Source: Sycobia sp. Sy_11 (lineage: Eukaryota; Arthropoda; Insecta; Hymenoptera; Epichrysomallidae). Taken from it: a stretch of DNA of 64,000 nt. The stretch spans positions 398,524 to 462,523 of the forward strand of contig JACCIC010000299.1 in the NCBI GenBank assembly GCA_018907035.1, read 5' to 3'. Both the position numbers and the translations under genes were made by a program. This document shows positions 54,780 through 64,000 of the stretch, one piece after another. Numbering within the stretch: the first letter of the stretch is position 1; every line of letters begins with the position of its first letter. Under the pieces are notes generated by a model. The model was not told where the DNA came from and made no database searches. It saw only the letters and a program-made list of their open reading frames with translations.

Positions 54780-55475
54780 TCTCAGTTTATTTCTATTTAC
54801 CGATAGTTAGAAGTGATGATTATGAATGCAAGTTCTATGCTTATGCATTCATTTTTATAATAGTTCTCCTCCTCCTCGTGAAATGAGAACTGTCCTACAA
54901 TTGGCTGAGAAAAATAAAATAGATTCGATTGGATGATGAAGATCGAATTTTTTTTGGTTGGTGACAAGTCAATTCATCCCCTCTATTCTTAGAGAAAGTC
55001 ACTTATGATTGGGCGTGGGAGAAGAAAAGCATTTGTACGTTGAGAGAGCAAGTAACGGTAGATATTTAGATGTTCCTAAACTCTACACGCCCCCCTCGTA
55101 GGAAATCACGTTTATGATTGGACGTTCAAGGAGAAAGGATGATATTTTGATTGGTTTTAGTCTACATATATTCTTCTCATTCTAACACGCTATTGAATGT
55201 TTTCTATCGCAGGCTTGACATTGTGCTTCCACTTCTGTTTCCCCTTCTCCTTATTTTTCATTTTCCTTTAAAAGCGGGACAGTTTCTTGGAGGAACACAG
55301 TTTTTACACCACAGTTAAATAAGTTCAGTTTCATCTTTCTTATTTTTTCTATTGCCAGTTATACAAGTGTGTTGTATTGTAACAGTGAATAAAGACGCAA
55401 TATTAAGTGAAGTCTGATATATTTTAAATATTTTGTAAAATATATGTTATTAATTCACGTTAAAATAAAAGTAAA
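54780..55475. promoter_or_regulatory. Divergent intergenic region upstream of PolB, copy 2
   Basis: Well conserved with 12175-12875 of copy 1 without a conserved frame. Likely promoter region for the divergent pair. Confidence 0.45.
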
Positions 55476-58400
55476 ATGGCTTATCTTTCGTCTGTCGAAT
55501 TTCAAGTGAAACAACTTCGTGATATTTACGAACGTGTCAGTGAATTGAACGTAATCGAACTCGAGAATTATTCAACAATAACTGAACAGGCTTTGTGAGA
55601 GCTGAGAGAATTTGGAAAAAAACAAGGTCTCTCTCGAGCAGAAAATCAAAAATGTTTAACATCTCTTATTCATTTGTCATGTTTACAAGCAGGATTTCGG
55701 TTCTATCTTGATAGTGCAGCACCAATCGGAGGTAGTCTAATCCCTATCGAGTCAGCTAAAGTTGAATGGCGAGATGTTCAATCAGCTTTTAAAAATCGAA
55801 TAAGGACAGGTGTTGTGGTTAATTTAAAACATGTGGACATTTTAAGTTTTCTGCTCGATGCACAGAAGCTCTTTGAGGATAAAGTACAAGCATGCTTACA
55901 AGAATATGGTGCAATAAAAGTAAATTCTGATTTTATGTCAGATTTTTCCATGCAGAAAAATGGAGAGGAAACAACAGATATTAAATATTTCACAAGTATG
56001 AGTGCTACCGTATACATGTCTACTGATTTAGGCAAATGGTATGAGGAGCATATTAAGGACCCTCTTCTTACTCATCTAGAAGAATTTCAGAAAAAAGATT
56101 CTGGATGGACATTAAAAAGTATTATAAGTTTGTGCATAAATATGAAAAAATTTTCACCTCACAAGGGAAGATCATTTATTCCTCTGCCAAAGTTCATAGC
56201 ATCAAAAAGAGCATGTATCAATGTCCATAACACTGATAATCAATGCTTTAAATACGCTATTCTTTCAGCATTACATCCAAATGAAAAAAATCCTCAAAGA
56301 GTTCATAATTATGATAAATATGCAAACGAGTTGAACTTTGGTGATATAGAATTTCCTGTAAAACTAAAAGATGTTTCCAAATTTGAAAAATGGAATAATA
56401 TTTCAGTAAATGTTTATATGCTTAGAAAGTATGGATCGAAATATGAAGTATCACCTTGTCATATTTCATGAAACAGGAAGGAGAAACATGCGAATCTTCT
56501 TCTCATTCAAGATTTCTACATCGATGTGTATGAAGAAAATAATATTTCTGATGATAATGGAAGTGTGCCTAAATTCCATTATGTTGCGATTAAAAGTATA
56601 TCCAGACTTGTAGGTTCACAAGTCAGCAAGACTCACCAAAAATTATACCATTGTGAAAGATGTTTACAACATTTTTATAGTGAAGAAAGGCTAGAAAATC
56701 ATGAAAATGTTTGTAAAAATATTAACGATTGTCGAATAAATTTACCAAACTCATCGAATAATATTTTAAAATTTTAAGATTATAATAAAGGGGAAAAAGT
56801 GCTTTTTCTAGTTTATGCTGATTTTGAATGCTTATTAAAACCTACAGAAAATGAAAATGCTTTTCAACTCCACCAGGCATACAGTTTAGGATTTTATGTA
56901 AAATGTAGCTTTGATGACAAATTATCGAATTAAAATCAACTGGTGAGCAGATTGATCATCTCTATAAAAATCCAAAATCAATGAAACTCACAGATGATGA
57001 AGAGTTGACTTTTAAATGGTCGACCGTTTGCCATATATGTCGAAAACCATTTTTGGATGAGCAACTGGTAGTGCGAGATCACTGTCATTTAACAGGAAGG
57101 TAAATTTAATATAATAATTTAAAAGATAATTTAATATAATAAAGAAAAAGAAATTATTTTGCTAAATTAATTTTTTTCTCATTAGATTCAGAGGTGCTGC
57201 CCATAATTCCTGCAATTTGAACTATAAAGACTCGAAATTTATTCCAGTAATTTTTCACAATCTCAATTATGATACACACTTTATTTTAAAAGAAATTGGA
57301 ACTTCTACACTGATGAAAGGTCGAGTTAACTTAATACCTCATAACAAGGAAAAATATATTTCCTTCACAAAGTATATGGATGACTGTGATGTGAGTTTTA
57401 GATTCTTAGATTCTTGGCGATTTTTGCCATCATCTTTAGAGAAACTTGCGTCTTATCTAGATAATGTACCAATAGCAATACAGGAATTTCAATTAGATGG
57501 ATACTCAAACGAAAATATTGATCGTCTTAGACGTAAAGGAATATTTCCTTACGATTTTGTAGATGGACTTGATAAATTGATAACTACAAAACTGCCGTCG
57601 AAAAATGAATTTTATAATAAATTGACAGATTCAGGTATTGGTGAGGAAGACTATAATCATGCTGTTCAAGTGTGGGAAAGTTTTAATATAAGAACATTAG
57701 GAGAGTATTCGGACTTATATTTAAAAACAGATGTTCTACTCTTAGCAGATGTCTTTGAAAGTTTTCGAGACAGGTCTATTAAAGCATACGGCTTATGTCC
57801 TGCACATTTTTACACTACTCCAGGATTAACATTTGCAGCAGCTCTAAAAATGCCGAAGGTAGAATTAGAGCTTCTAAAAGATATTGACATGTTATTATTT
57901 ATTGAATCAGGCATTTGAGGTGGAATAAGTCAGTGCTGCAATCGATATGCAAAGGCAAATAATCCATACATGGGGTCGACATATGATGAAAAAAAGAAGA
58001 CAAAGACACTTTTATATTATGATATAAATAATTTGTATGGATGGGCGATGGTACAGCATTTACCAGTTGGAAAATTTAAATGGGTTGATTATGAATCAAA
58101 TCGTGACTTTTTCAATACGCCATCAGATTCGGACGTAGGTTATATTGCTGAAGTAGATTTGGAGTACCCTGAGGAAATACATGATATTCATCGTGATTTA
58201 CCTTTCTGTGCCGAGCATCGTACACCACCTGGCTCAAAACAAAAGATACTTCTAACTACTTTGAACGATAAAACAAGGTATATAATTCATTATCGCGCCC
58301 TTAAGCAAGCGCTCGACAATGGTCTTCGATTGAAAAAAGTACATAGAATTTTGAGCTTTGAACAGAAACCTTGGTTAAAATCATATGTTGTACTAAATAC

Positions 58401-59739
58401 TGAAAAGCGAAAGCATGCAAAGAATGAGTTTGAAAAACTCTTTTATAAACTGTTAATTAATGCTGTTTATGGAAAATGTATTGAGCGAGAGCGATCTCGC
58501 GTTGATGTACGGTTAGTAAATAAATTTACTGGCCGATATGGAGCAGATGCACGCATAGCTCTACCTAATTATCATAGCTGTGCAATTTTTGATGGAAATT
58601 TAGTTCCCATTTAGCTGAAAAAAACAAGTGTAACAATCAAAAAGCCTATATACGTTGGGCTTTGTATCCTCGATTTATCAAAAACATTAGTCTACGATTT
58701 TCACTACTCTTACATGAAACAGGGAGTGGGCGAAAAGTGTAAGCTCTTGTATACTGACACTGATAGCTTGATATATGAAGTAGAGGACATTGATATGTAT
58801 CAAATAATGAAAGAAGATATTCATAGATTTGATACTTCTGATTATGATGAAAATAATCAGTATGGAATTCGACATGAAAATAAAAAAATTCCTGGACTAA
58901 TGAAAGATAAATGTAATGGAAAGATCATGATGGAATTTATTGGTTTACGAAGTAAAATGTACAGTATTTTAGTTGATGGAGGAGGAACAGTAAAAAAAGC
59001 TAAAGGTATTAAATCGGGTGTAGTGAAGAAATCAATTACATTCGATAATTATAGAAGATGCCTGGAAGACCTCGTAATTATACAACGAGAGCAGTGCACC
59101 ATTCGCTCAAAATTACACATAGTGCATACAGAAAAACAGAAAATAATTGCCCTAGGTCCATTTGATGATAAAAGATACTTATTGCCTAATACTACAGACA
59201 CATTACCTTGGGGTCACTATAAAATCCTAGAAGAGCAAATGTTGAAAGCTGCAAGTAAGGTAGAGAGGGAAATAATGGGAAGTACAGGTCAGCAAATCGA
59301 AGAGGAGGGGAAGGATAATGTGAGGGGATACGATGAGTCCAATGGAAAAAGAGCTCAAGTAGGTGTAGCTACTGGAGAAGAAGAGAGGGAGAATACAATC
59401 GGCAATGAGATTCGAGTCACGGCAGATGTACATGCAGAACAAGAGAGTAGGGATAAAGTAACTAATGAAAATCAAGTTATGCGAGAAACAGTGACTGAGT
59501 ATAATATATCTGACGAACTAATGCACGAATGGAATCCTGAAGAAATTTTGAAAGTCTTGGAAGGGGTAAGCTCAGTTGAAGCTGAGGGAACGGATGCACT
59601 CCGTGAGGCAATGGAAGAGGCAGAAATTATGGTGGGGAATCAGCTATATGAAGAGATGGAGGATGACGAGGAACTCATTCGAGCAGTTGAAGAGTATGAG
59701 AATGATCTGCCATCTCCAAAAAAAACAAGACTAATCTAA
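55476..59739 (+). pseudogene. POLB: Polinton DNA polymerase B, copy 2 (intron-containing, broken)
   Basis: Exon 1 55476-57099, intron 57100-57185, exon 2 57186-59739. All motifs are readable: finger YHCERCLQHFYSEERLENH, Exo I VYADFECLL, Cys/His cluster CHICRKPF and VRDHCHLTGR, then RGAAHNSCN, Exo II FHNLNYDTHF, Exo III YLKTDVLLLADVFE, motif A YYDINNLYGWAM, motif B NAVYGK and motif C YTDTDS, followed by a long Glu-rich tail. Breaks: stops at about 55596, 56469 and 56776, a deletion of about 65 bp near 56928 that removes residues present in copy 1, and stops at 57916 (TGA) and 58612 (TAG). The last two occur at the same codons in copy 1. The polymerase motifs here are unmutated, unlike copy 1. 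Confidence 0.9.
57100..57185 (+). other. Spliceosomal intron in PolB, copy 2
   Basis: 86 bp, AAG before GTAAAT and CTCATTAG before ATTCAG, same site as 14558-14647. Confidence 0.8.
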
Positions 59740-59838
59740 TAAGGAAGATTCGTAGTTAATTTTTTCTTTTAAAAAAAAAAATTAATTTTTTTTTACTATG
59801 TTAGAATTAAAAAGAAAAATTTTTTTCTTTTCTTTAAA

Positions 59839-60143
59839 ATGGACTTAGCTACTCTTAACAAGATATCTGAGAGCGAGTTCATGCCGCGGAAGAAATGTAC
59901 AGAATTGGAGAAAAATCAGCAGTACATGGTGACTGCTCTTAAGCAAGTCTCTACAAGATATGGCACCAAAGTCGTTGCGGAGCTGGACGATAACTTTCAA
60001 ATATTTTTGCCGCAAAAGATATCTTCGGCATTATTAAAAGAAGAAGAATTTTTTATAATAAGGCTAACAAAGCAAATAAGCTTTGTTTATTTATAGTGTA
60101 TCAAGGCGGTAGTTGTTTTAAGTTTAACACTTCTACTTCTTAA
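59839..60143 (+). pseudogene. Small conserved Polinton gene downstream of PolB, copy 2
   Basis: Begins MDLATLNKISESEFMP; the open frame ends at 60096 after a frameshift near 60050. In the other frame the shared C-terminus (YQGG.CFKF) continues to a stop at 60141. The Gln codon that is a stop in copy 1 is intact here (FLPQK). Each copy is therefore broken at a different place. Function unknown, as for copy 1. Confidence 0.65.
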
Positions 60144-60148
60144 ATATT

Positions 60149-60154
60149 AATAAA
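60149..60154 (+). terminator. Polyadenylation signal after the plus-strand block, copy 2
   Basis: AATAAA at the same place as 17590-17595. Confidence 0.5.
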
Positions 60155-60316
60155 ACACAGATAGATTAATTTCTTATCATTATTTATTTGTAAAAAAAGA
60201 ATCAAAACATGTATAACTTAATTACATAAATAAATATTATAATCATAATACACTATCTTTCATATTAATAACTAGCGACCTTCCACATATCCATATATTT
60301 TACTTTTATATTGCTT

Positions 60317-61269
60317 TCATTTAATTTCTTTTTTATTTATCCAACTATTATGCTCACTATTGAATGCTAACCATTTAACATATACGCGGTTACCACTCCG
60401 TTTTAGCACTTGTTCTACTAGATAAATTTCAGGGAACTGAGTCTTTTGAATTTCAGTTTCATAAAAACCTCCAGATACAGGCTTATCGTAATAATCTTTA
60501 ACGTGATAAGTTACTGGATCAGTTTTTACAATTCTTGATATTGTAAAAATTTCAGTAGACCAATTAGGTATATAGCCTTTTTCAAAAATATGTTTTATTT
60601 TACTTATTCGTACATTATCTCCGACATGTATTTCGGTTTTTTCCTTGCTATCATCTCAATTGAAAAACGTTTCTTCACCTCCCTTTCGTTTTCTTGGCTT
60701 ACATTTTCAGGCTCAATTCTTATTGTTCGATGTTTTCTTGAATTGTAAGCTTTCAGTAAATCTGGTAGGATACCTATCCATTTGTAGTTTCCTTGTTTAC
60801 TGAATTGTATCCACATTGCATTTTTTAAGGTTCTATTAAATCGTTCACAAATACTTGCATGAAGATTACTGTGTGAAGAGTATAGATTTATCTTATACTT
60901 TTTCATGAGGTTTTGGAAGTGTGAATTGTAAAATTCTTTTCCTTGATGAGTTTGTAGATTTGATGGTACTCTTCCATGTTTCAATATCGTATTCATAGCG
61001 AGAGTAACATCGTTACCATTCTTTGACTTTACTGGTTTAACCCAAGCATACTTCGAAAATAAATCTATAACAGTGAGTAAGTAACGAAACCCTTTATTCT
61101 CCTTAGAGTTGGGTATCATTTCTACAAGATCTGCTTGCCAAGTTTCATCTATACCACGTATATCATATTTTCTTCGCTTATATCTGCGACGGGCAGGTTT
61201 GTGTAGCTCTTCAACCACTTTTTGTTTTATTTCCTGCTGACTTTGCCTTTGCTGATCTTGTCGGTGCAT
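60317..61269 (-). pseudogene. INT: Polinton integrase with C-terminal chromodomain, copy 2
   Basis: A continuous frame from 61269 to 60604 covers the whole catalytic core: TWQADLVEM (first Asp), QTHQGKEFYN and SICERFNRTLKN (Glu). The second catalytic Asp is replaced by His. A one-base loss near 60625 then shifts the frame. The chromodomain part follows in another frame (YLVEQVLKRSG, VYVKWLAFN, SW) to a stop at 60317. It is thus inactive by both active-site change and frameshift. The start lies inside the fibre-like gene (59-bp overlap). Confidence 0.87.
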
Positions 61270-61773
61270 TTGTTTTCCTGTTAATATCTATTATAATAGC
61301 ATTCAAATTCGAAATCGATTTTGTCATAGTATCATTTAAACGAGTATGTGAGTCACTAAGAGTTTTCAGTTTCGATTCCCGTTCTGATTTATCCTGATTG
61401 ATTTTCATAAGATTTTTATCGAAATTATTCATTCTTTCTTCCAATTTAAATCGATTTTCATTATGTGTATAATATTTTTGATAAAGATCTTTGAATTTCT
61501 CTTCTGTTATCAAGCCAGTTTGGTCACGATATTTCTCATTTTCTTTTAGAATTTCATTAATTTTGGAAAATACAGTATTTAGTTCTTTCTGCAAGATTAC
61601 ATATAACGTTTTTACACAAACTGCATCAGTACTTTCAATAGCTTCACCAACATGACAAAGACGTTTATTTTCTATATCAAAATTGCCATCTGTTGTGAAA
61701 TTGTATCCAACGCCTGGAGGACCTCGACTCCCTTTCGAGTCTCTCAAATTCTTCCAAACAAGTCGAGACTCAT
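61211..61773 (-). pseudogene. Fibre-like coiled-coil protein, Polinton copy 2
   Basis: The expected start is at 61773, but one base is lost about ten codons in. An open frame of 178 codons begins at 61747 (MRDSKGSRGPPGVGYN). It then keeps the tail-fibre-like repeat (DGNFDIENKRLCHVGEA) and the coiled coil (KLEERMNNFDKNL, LKTLSDSHTRL) through to a basic tail (SAKAKSAGNKTKSG). It is 8 codons longer in the middle than copy 1. The start codon overlaps the end of the DUF8207-like frame by about 2 bases. A virion spike or fibre role is inferred. Confidence 0.6.
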
Positions 61774-62725
61774 GATGATACTGATTGAATAATACACGAA
61801 TGTGTATTAATATATATATATCCTATTTCACGCAGTGCTTCAATAATTGAATGGATTTCATTGATATGATTGTTATTTCCAGCTGATTGTTCGGCAATTA
61901 GTAATCTTATTCTCTCAACAAGCTCATTCGGATCATCCCAGTACACTAACTCTATTGAAGAATCTTTCTTTGCTATTTTATATTTAGGTAGGTGACCGCC
62001 CCCTCTTTTTTTTTTGTATGACTGGTGCGAAACATTGGTGCAATGATTTGAAATATTTTTACTCTTCGATGAGCGTATAGATTCATCTTTACTATGTTTT
62101 TCTGGTGAGCACTTGTTGCTTCTAGAATACTGCGATAATTTTCACGATCTGCTGCACTTATTAATGTGTCATCTGGTTCTTTTTTAATAAGTAGCTCCAT
62201 TAGTCCATTACTTTTAGGATAAGTTAAATCTTTCACTTTTATTTTATTATCATCAAATATAATTTCAGAATTGCCAAGCATGTATATACCTCCAATATTT
62301 CTTACTCCATATATGTTATCAAATTTACTGCGGCTTTGATTTAAAATATTCGATTGAACATTGTCTTCATGCATAGATTTGAATGTCGAATTCATCATTG
62401 AGTTATCTAATCAGGCAAAATCATCATCCGAATCATAATCTTTCATGGAAGCTGAGCGAATATTATTATCTATCATAAAACTCAACTTTTTTCGGGATCT
62501 AGTTGGTTTTCTAATGCTCTGATCATTCGAAATGAGATTAGAAGACTGTACACTATTTGATTCGACAAGCTTTTCAAGTGGTGTAATGACAGGTTTCAAT
62601 GTATCTCCTACAACTTTTTCGAGATTCTCTCTCTCCTGTTTCAATAGTGCAGATTTTCTTTTAATAGCTTTACGAGCTTGCATCAACTCGCTAAGAATAC
62701 TCTTTTCTTTCTCAATGTCCGACAT
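61770..62725 (-). pseudogene. DUF8207-like Polinton protein, copy 2 (broken)
   Basis: Starts at 62725 (MSDIEKEKSILSEL). The first 104 codons are open and end at a stop near 62411 (DSDDDFA), followed by NSTFKSMHEDN, GGIYMLGNSEIIFDDN and YPKSNGLMELLIKKEPDD. Frame changes occur between about 62020 and 62060. The C-terminal YWDDPNELVERIRLL and SIIEALREIGYIY are present, the latter deleted in copy 1. The AT-repeat just after GYIY may have altered the original stop. Function unknown. Confidence 0.7.
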
Positions 62726-62782
62726 GGTGTCGTGTTGCTGTGTAAAATTGAACTGAGTGATTAAGATTTTTTTAATTTCTTT

Positions 62783-63463
62783 TTATTGCAAAACAGTCAA
62801 AACCTTTTCGGTATCTACCATCATCCATCGTTCTATCTTTATCAATAACAGCAAATCCATATTTATCATTTTTCCAGCATTCAGAAAAAGATTTCGAAAC
62901 TCGTTGAAACACAGATCAGTATTGACATGGTCATCATAAATATGTTTTAAATTCACATCATATTGTCGATAAATTACTAACATATTAATATTATCTCTAA
63001 TAAAATGTTTTGGTATATTAGCATATGACTGGCATAGGTAGAAGCAGTCTACACTTTTATGTCTCCCCATACAGAAAAATGCTCTGACGTTATCTTGCTT
63101 CTCACAAGCTACATCATCAAAAATCATAATTGAATTGGGCAATGCTTCATCCGCTGATATTACAGATTCATGTTCACTAAACGGGAAATATGAGATGCCT
63201 TCGACTGGTTCTATGACTTTTTTGAGAAATTGATACTTTGGTTGATTTAAGGATTTTGAATAAACATACACATTCTCGAATCTAAGACCATTGGGATGAG
63301 TGATTAAAGCTAATAAGCTATTTGTTTTTCCGCAGTTTGATGGACCGCAGAATACTGCTCGTATACTATCTGGTAGCAATTCTCTGTGTCGCTTCCTTCT
63401 TTTTTCCTTTCCAAAATCAAAGTTAGCGACAGGGTGTTTCACGTTCTGCTCAGTGAAATCCAT
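62783..63463 (-). pseudogene. ATP: A32/FtsK-like packaging ATPase, copy 2 (3' frameshift)
   Basis: Walker A CGPSNCGKT and Walker B NSIMIFDDVA are intact, as is FYLCQSYANIPKHF. After FNEFRNL (about 62890) a one-base difference from copy 1 shifts the frame and gives 40 unrelated residues. The conserved NKYGFAVNDKDR-type end is in another frame. Core residues are unchanged, but the C-terminus is lost. Confidence 0.85.
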
Positions 63464-63559
63464 GTTGATATGACAAAGTCTAGTTTATCATTAACTGAAG
63501 TAAATATATAAATGTTGATTTTATATTTTCGATCATCAGTTATAATTTGACTGCCAAAG

Positions 63560-64000
63560 ATGCTTGAGCATAAATCTCGGAAGCATTCAAAAAAGGAAGG
63601 ACGTGGATTACTTGATAGAGTAATCAACAATTTACCTATCGAAATGCATCTTCCTGGTGATCAATACTGTGGCCCTGGAACTAAATTAACAAAGCGATTA
63701 AAAAGGAGTGATCCGGGAATAAATGAACTAGATAAGGCATGTAAAGAACATGAAATTGAGTACTCTAATAAAAACAGTAATCGTAAAGTGGCTGACATAA
63801 AGCTTGCTAATAAAGCTTGGCAACTGATTAAAGCTAAAGATGCTAGTCTTGCGGAGAAAGCTCAGCTCTAGCGGTTGCCAGTGCTATGAAATTAAAGGCA
63901 AAAACTGGAATGGGGCTGAAATTCAACAAATTGGTGACAGCAGCGAAAAAATCATTGAAATCAGGTAAACATTCACGCAAAGTCATACAGTCGCGCCTTA
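63560..64000 (+). pseudogene. PLA2-domain minor virion protein, copy 2 (broken, cut by window end)
   Basis: Starts at 63560 with a basic MLEHKSRKHSKKEGRGLL. The calcium loop QYCGPGT is intact and the active site reads DKACKEHEIEYS. The Cys is conserved, but the Asp of the His-Asp dyad is Glu. The frame ends at 63871 after a one-base shift (AEKAQL); the downstream basic part continues in other frames to the window edge. Compare copy 1, where the HD dyad is kept but the Cys is lost and a stop follows the calcium loop. Confidence 0.75.

Larger units (their letters stand above)
49305..64000 (+). mobile_element. Polinton/Maverick (adintovirus-like) element, copy 2, cut by window end
   Basis: Collinear with copy 1 from its first base (AGTAGATAGG) through the PLA2-type gene, where the window ends; protease and capsid genes should follow outside. 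The flank to the left is unrelated to that of copy 1, so the two are separate insertions or their junctions formed exactly at the element end. Differences from copy 1 include one more left-end module, an array of 270-bp repeats, an intact exon 2 in two spliced genes, and a different set of gene lesions. Confidence 0.9.

Noticed and set aside
8287..64000. Simple segmental duplication of one Polinton locus
   Set aside because: Similarity starts exactly at the element end and the flanks are unrelated; two insertions fit better.

Overview
The window reads as a piece of an AT-rich arthropod (insect, most likely hymenopteran) genome made almost entirely of mobile DNA. The animal assignment rests on spliceosomal introns inside the mobile genes, a tRNA-derived SINE, mariner/Tc1 fossils, two Ty3/gypsy-type retrotransposons and a Polinton of the insect type. 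Nothing looks bacterial. The hymenopteran label is inference from the family mix only.

The dominant feature is a pair of Polinton/Maverick (adintovirus-like) elements in the same orientation. Copy 1 spans about 8.29-24.16 kb. Copy 2 starts at about 49.3 kb and runs off the right edge. They align gene by gene. From the left the order is: a repetitive non-coding end; a TATA-driven two-exon gene with an Arg/Ser-rich tail (+); a two-exon gene of unknown function (-); protein-primed-type DNA polymerase B with one intron (+); a small 101-codon gene (+); then a minus-strand block of chromodomain integrase, fibre-like coiled-coil protein, DUF8207-like protein and A32/FtsK-like packaging ATPase; then a plus-strand morphogenesis block of PLA2/hydrophobic protein, adenain-like protease, penton-like minor capsid protein and double-jelly-roll-type major capsid protein. 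The last three are seen only in copy 1. Almost every gene is broken in at least one copy. Most lesions differ between copies, but two PolB stop codons are shared. A third fragment, matching only the right-end sequence, lies at 42.5 kb.

Between the Polintons (24.4-39.6 kb) are two LTR retrotransposons in opposite orientation. Gypsy-A (-) has a 1.1-kb 3' LTR with a clear polypurine tract, gag, protease, RT and RNase H. It has no recognisable integrase, and its 3' region encodes an AT-hook and covarying palindromic repeats. Gypsy-B (+) has two 583-bp LTRs, a tRNA-Lys-like primer binding site, a broken gag with a SAP-like N-terminus, a nearly continuous RT-RNase H-integrase frame and two extra 3' ORFs. 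The two elements abut at 31.97 kb.

The left 8 kb holds a CpG-rich segment ending in a consensus splice donor at 2,114, which could be the first exon of a host gene. After it come non-autonomous repeats: a 1.1-kb long-TIR element, two opposed SINE copies, a 584-bp fold-back element, and a 640-bp palindrome whose loop carries a hammerhead-ribozyme-like motif. A diverged relative of that palindrome sits at 39.6-40.06 kb. The 42.5-49.3 kb stretch contains a deleted mariner, a Tc1-like fossil, a complete-length but dead mariner with an insertion, and several short duplications. No cellular protein-coding gene, rRNA, functional tRNA or CRISPR array was recognised.
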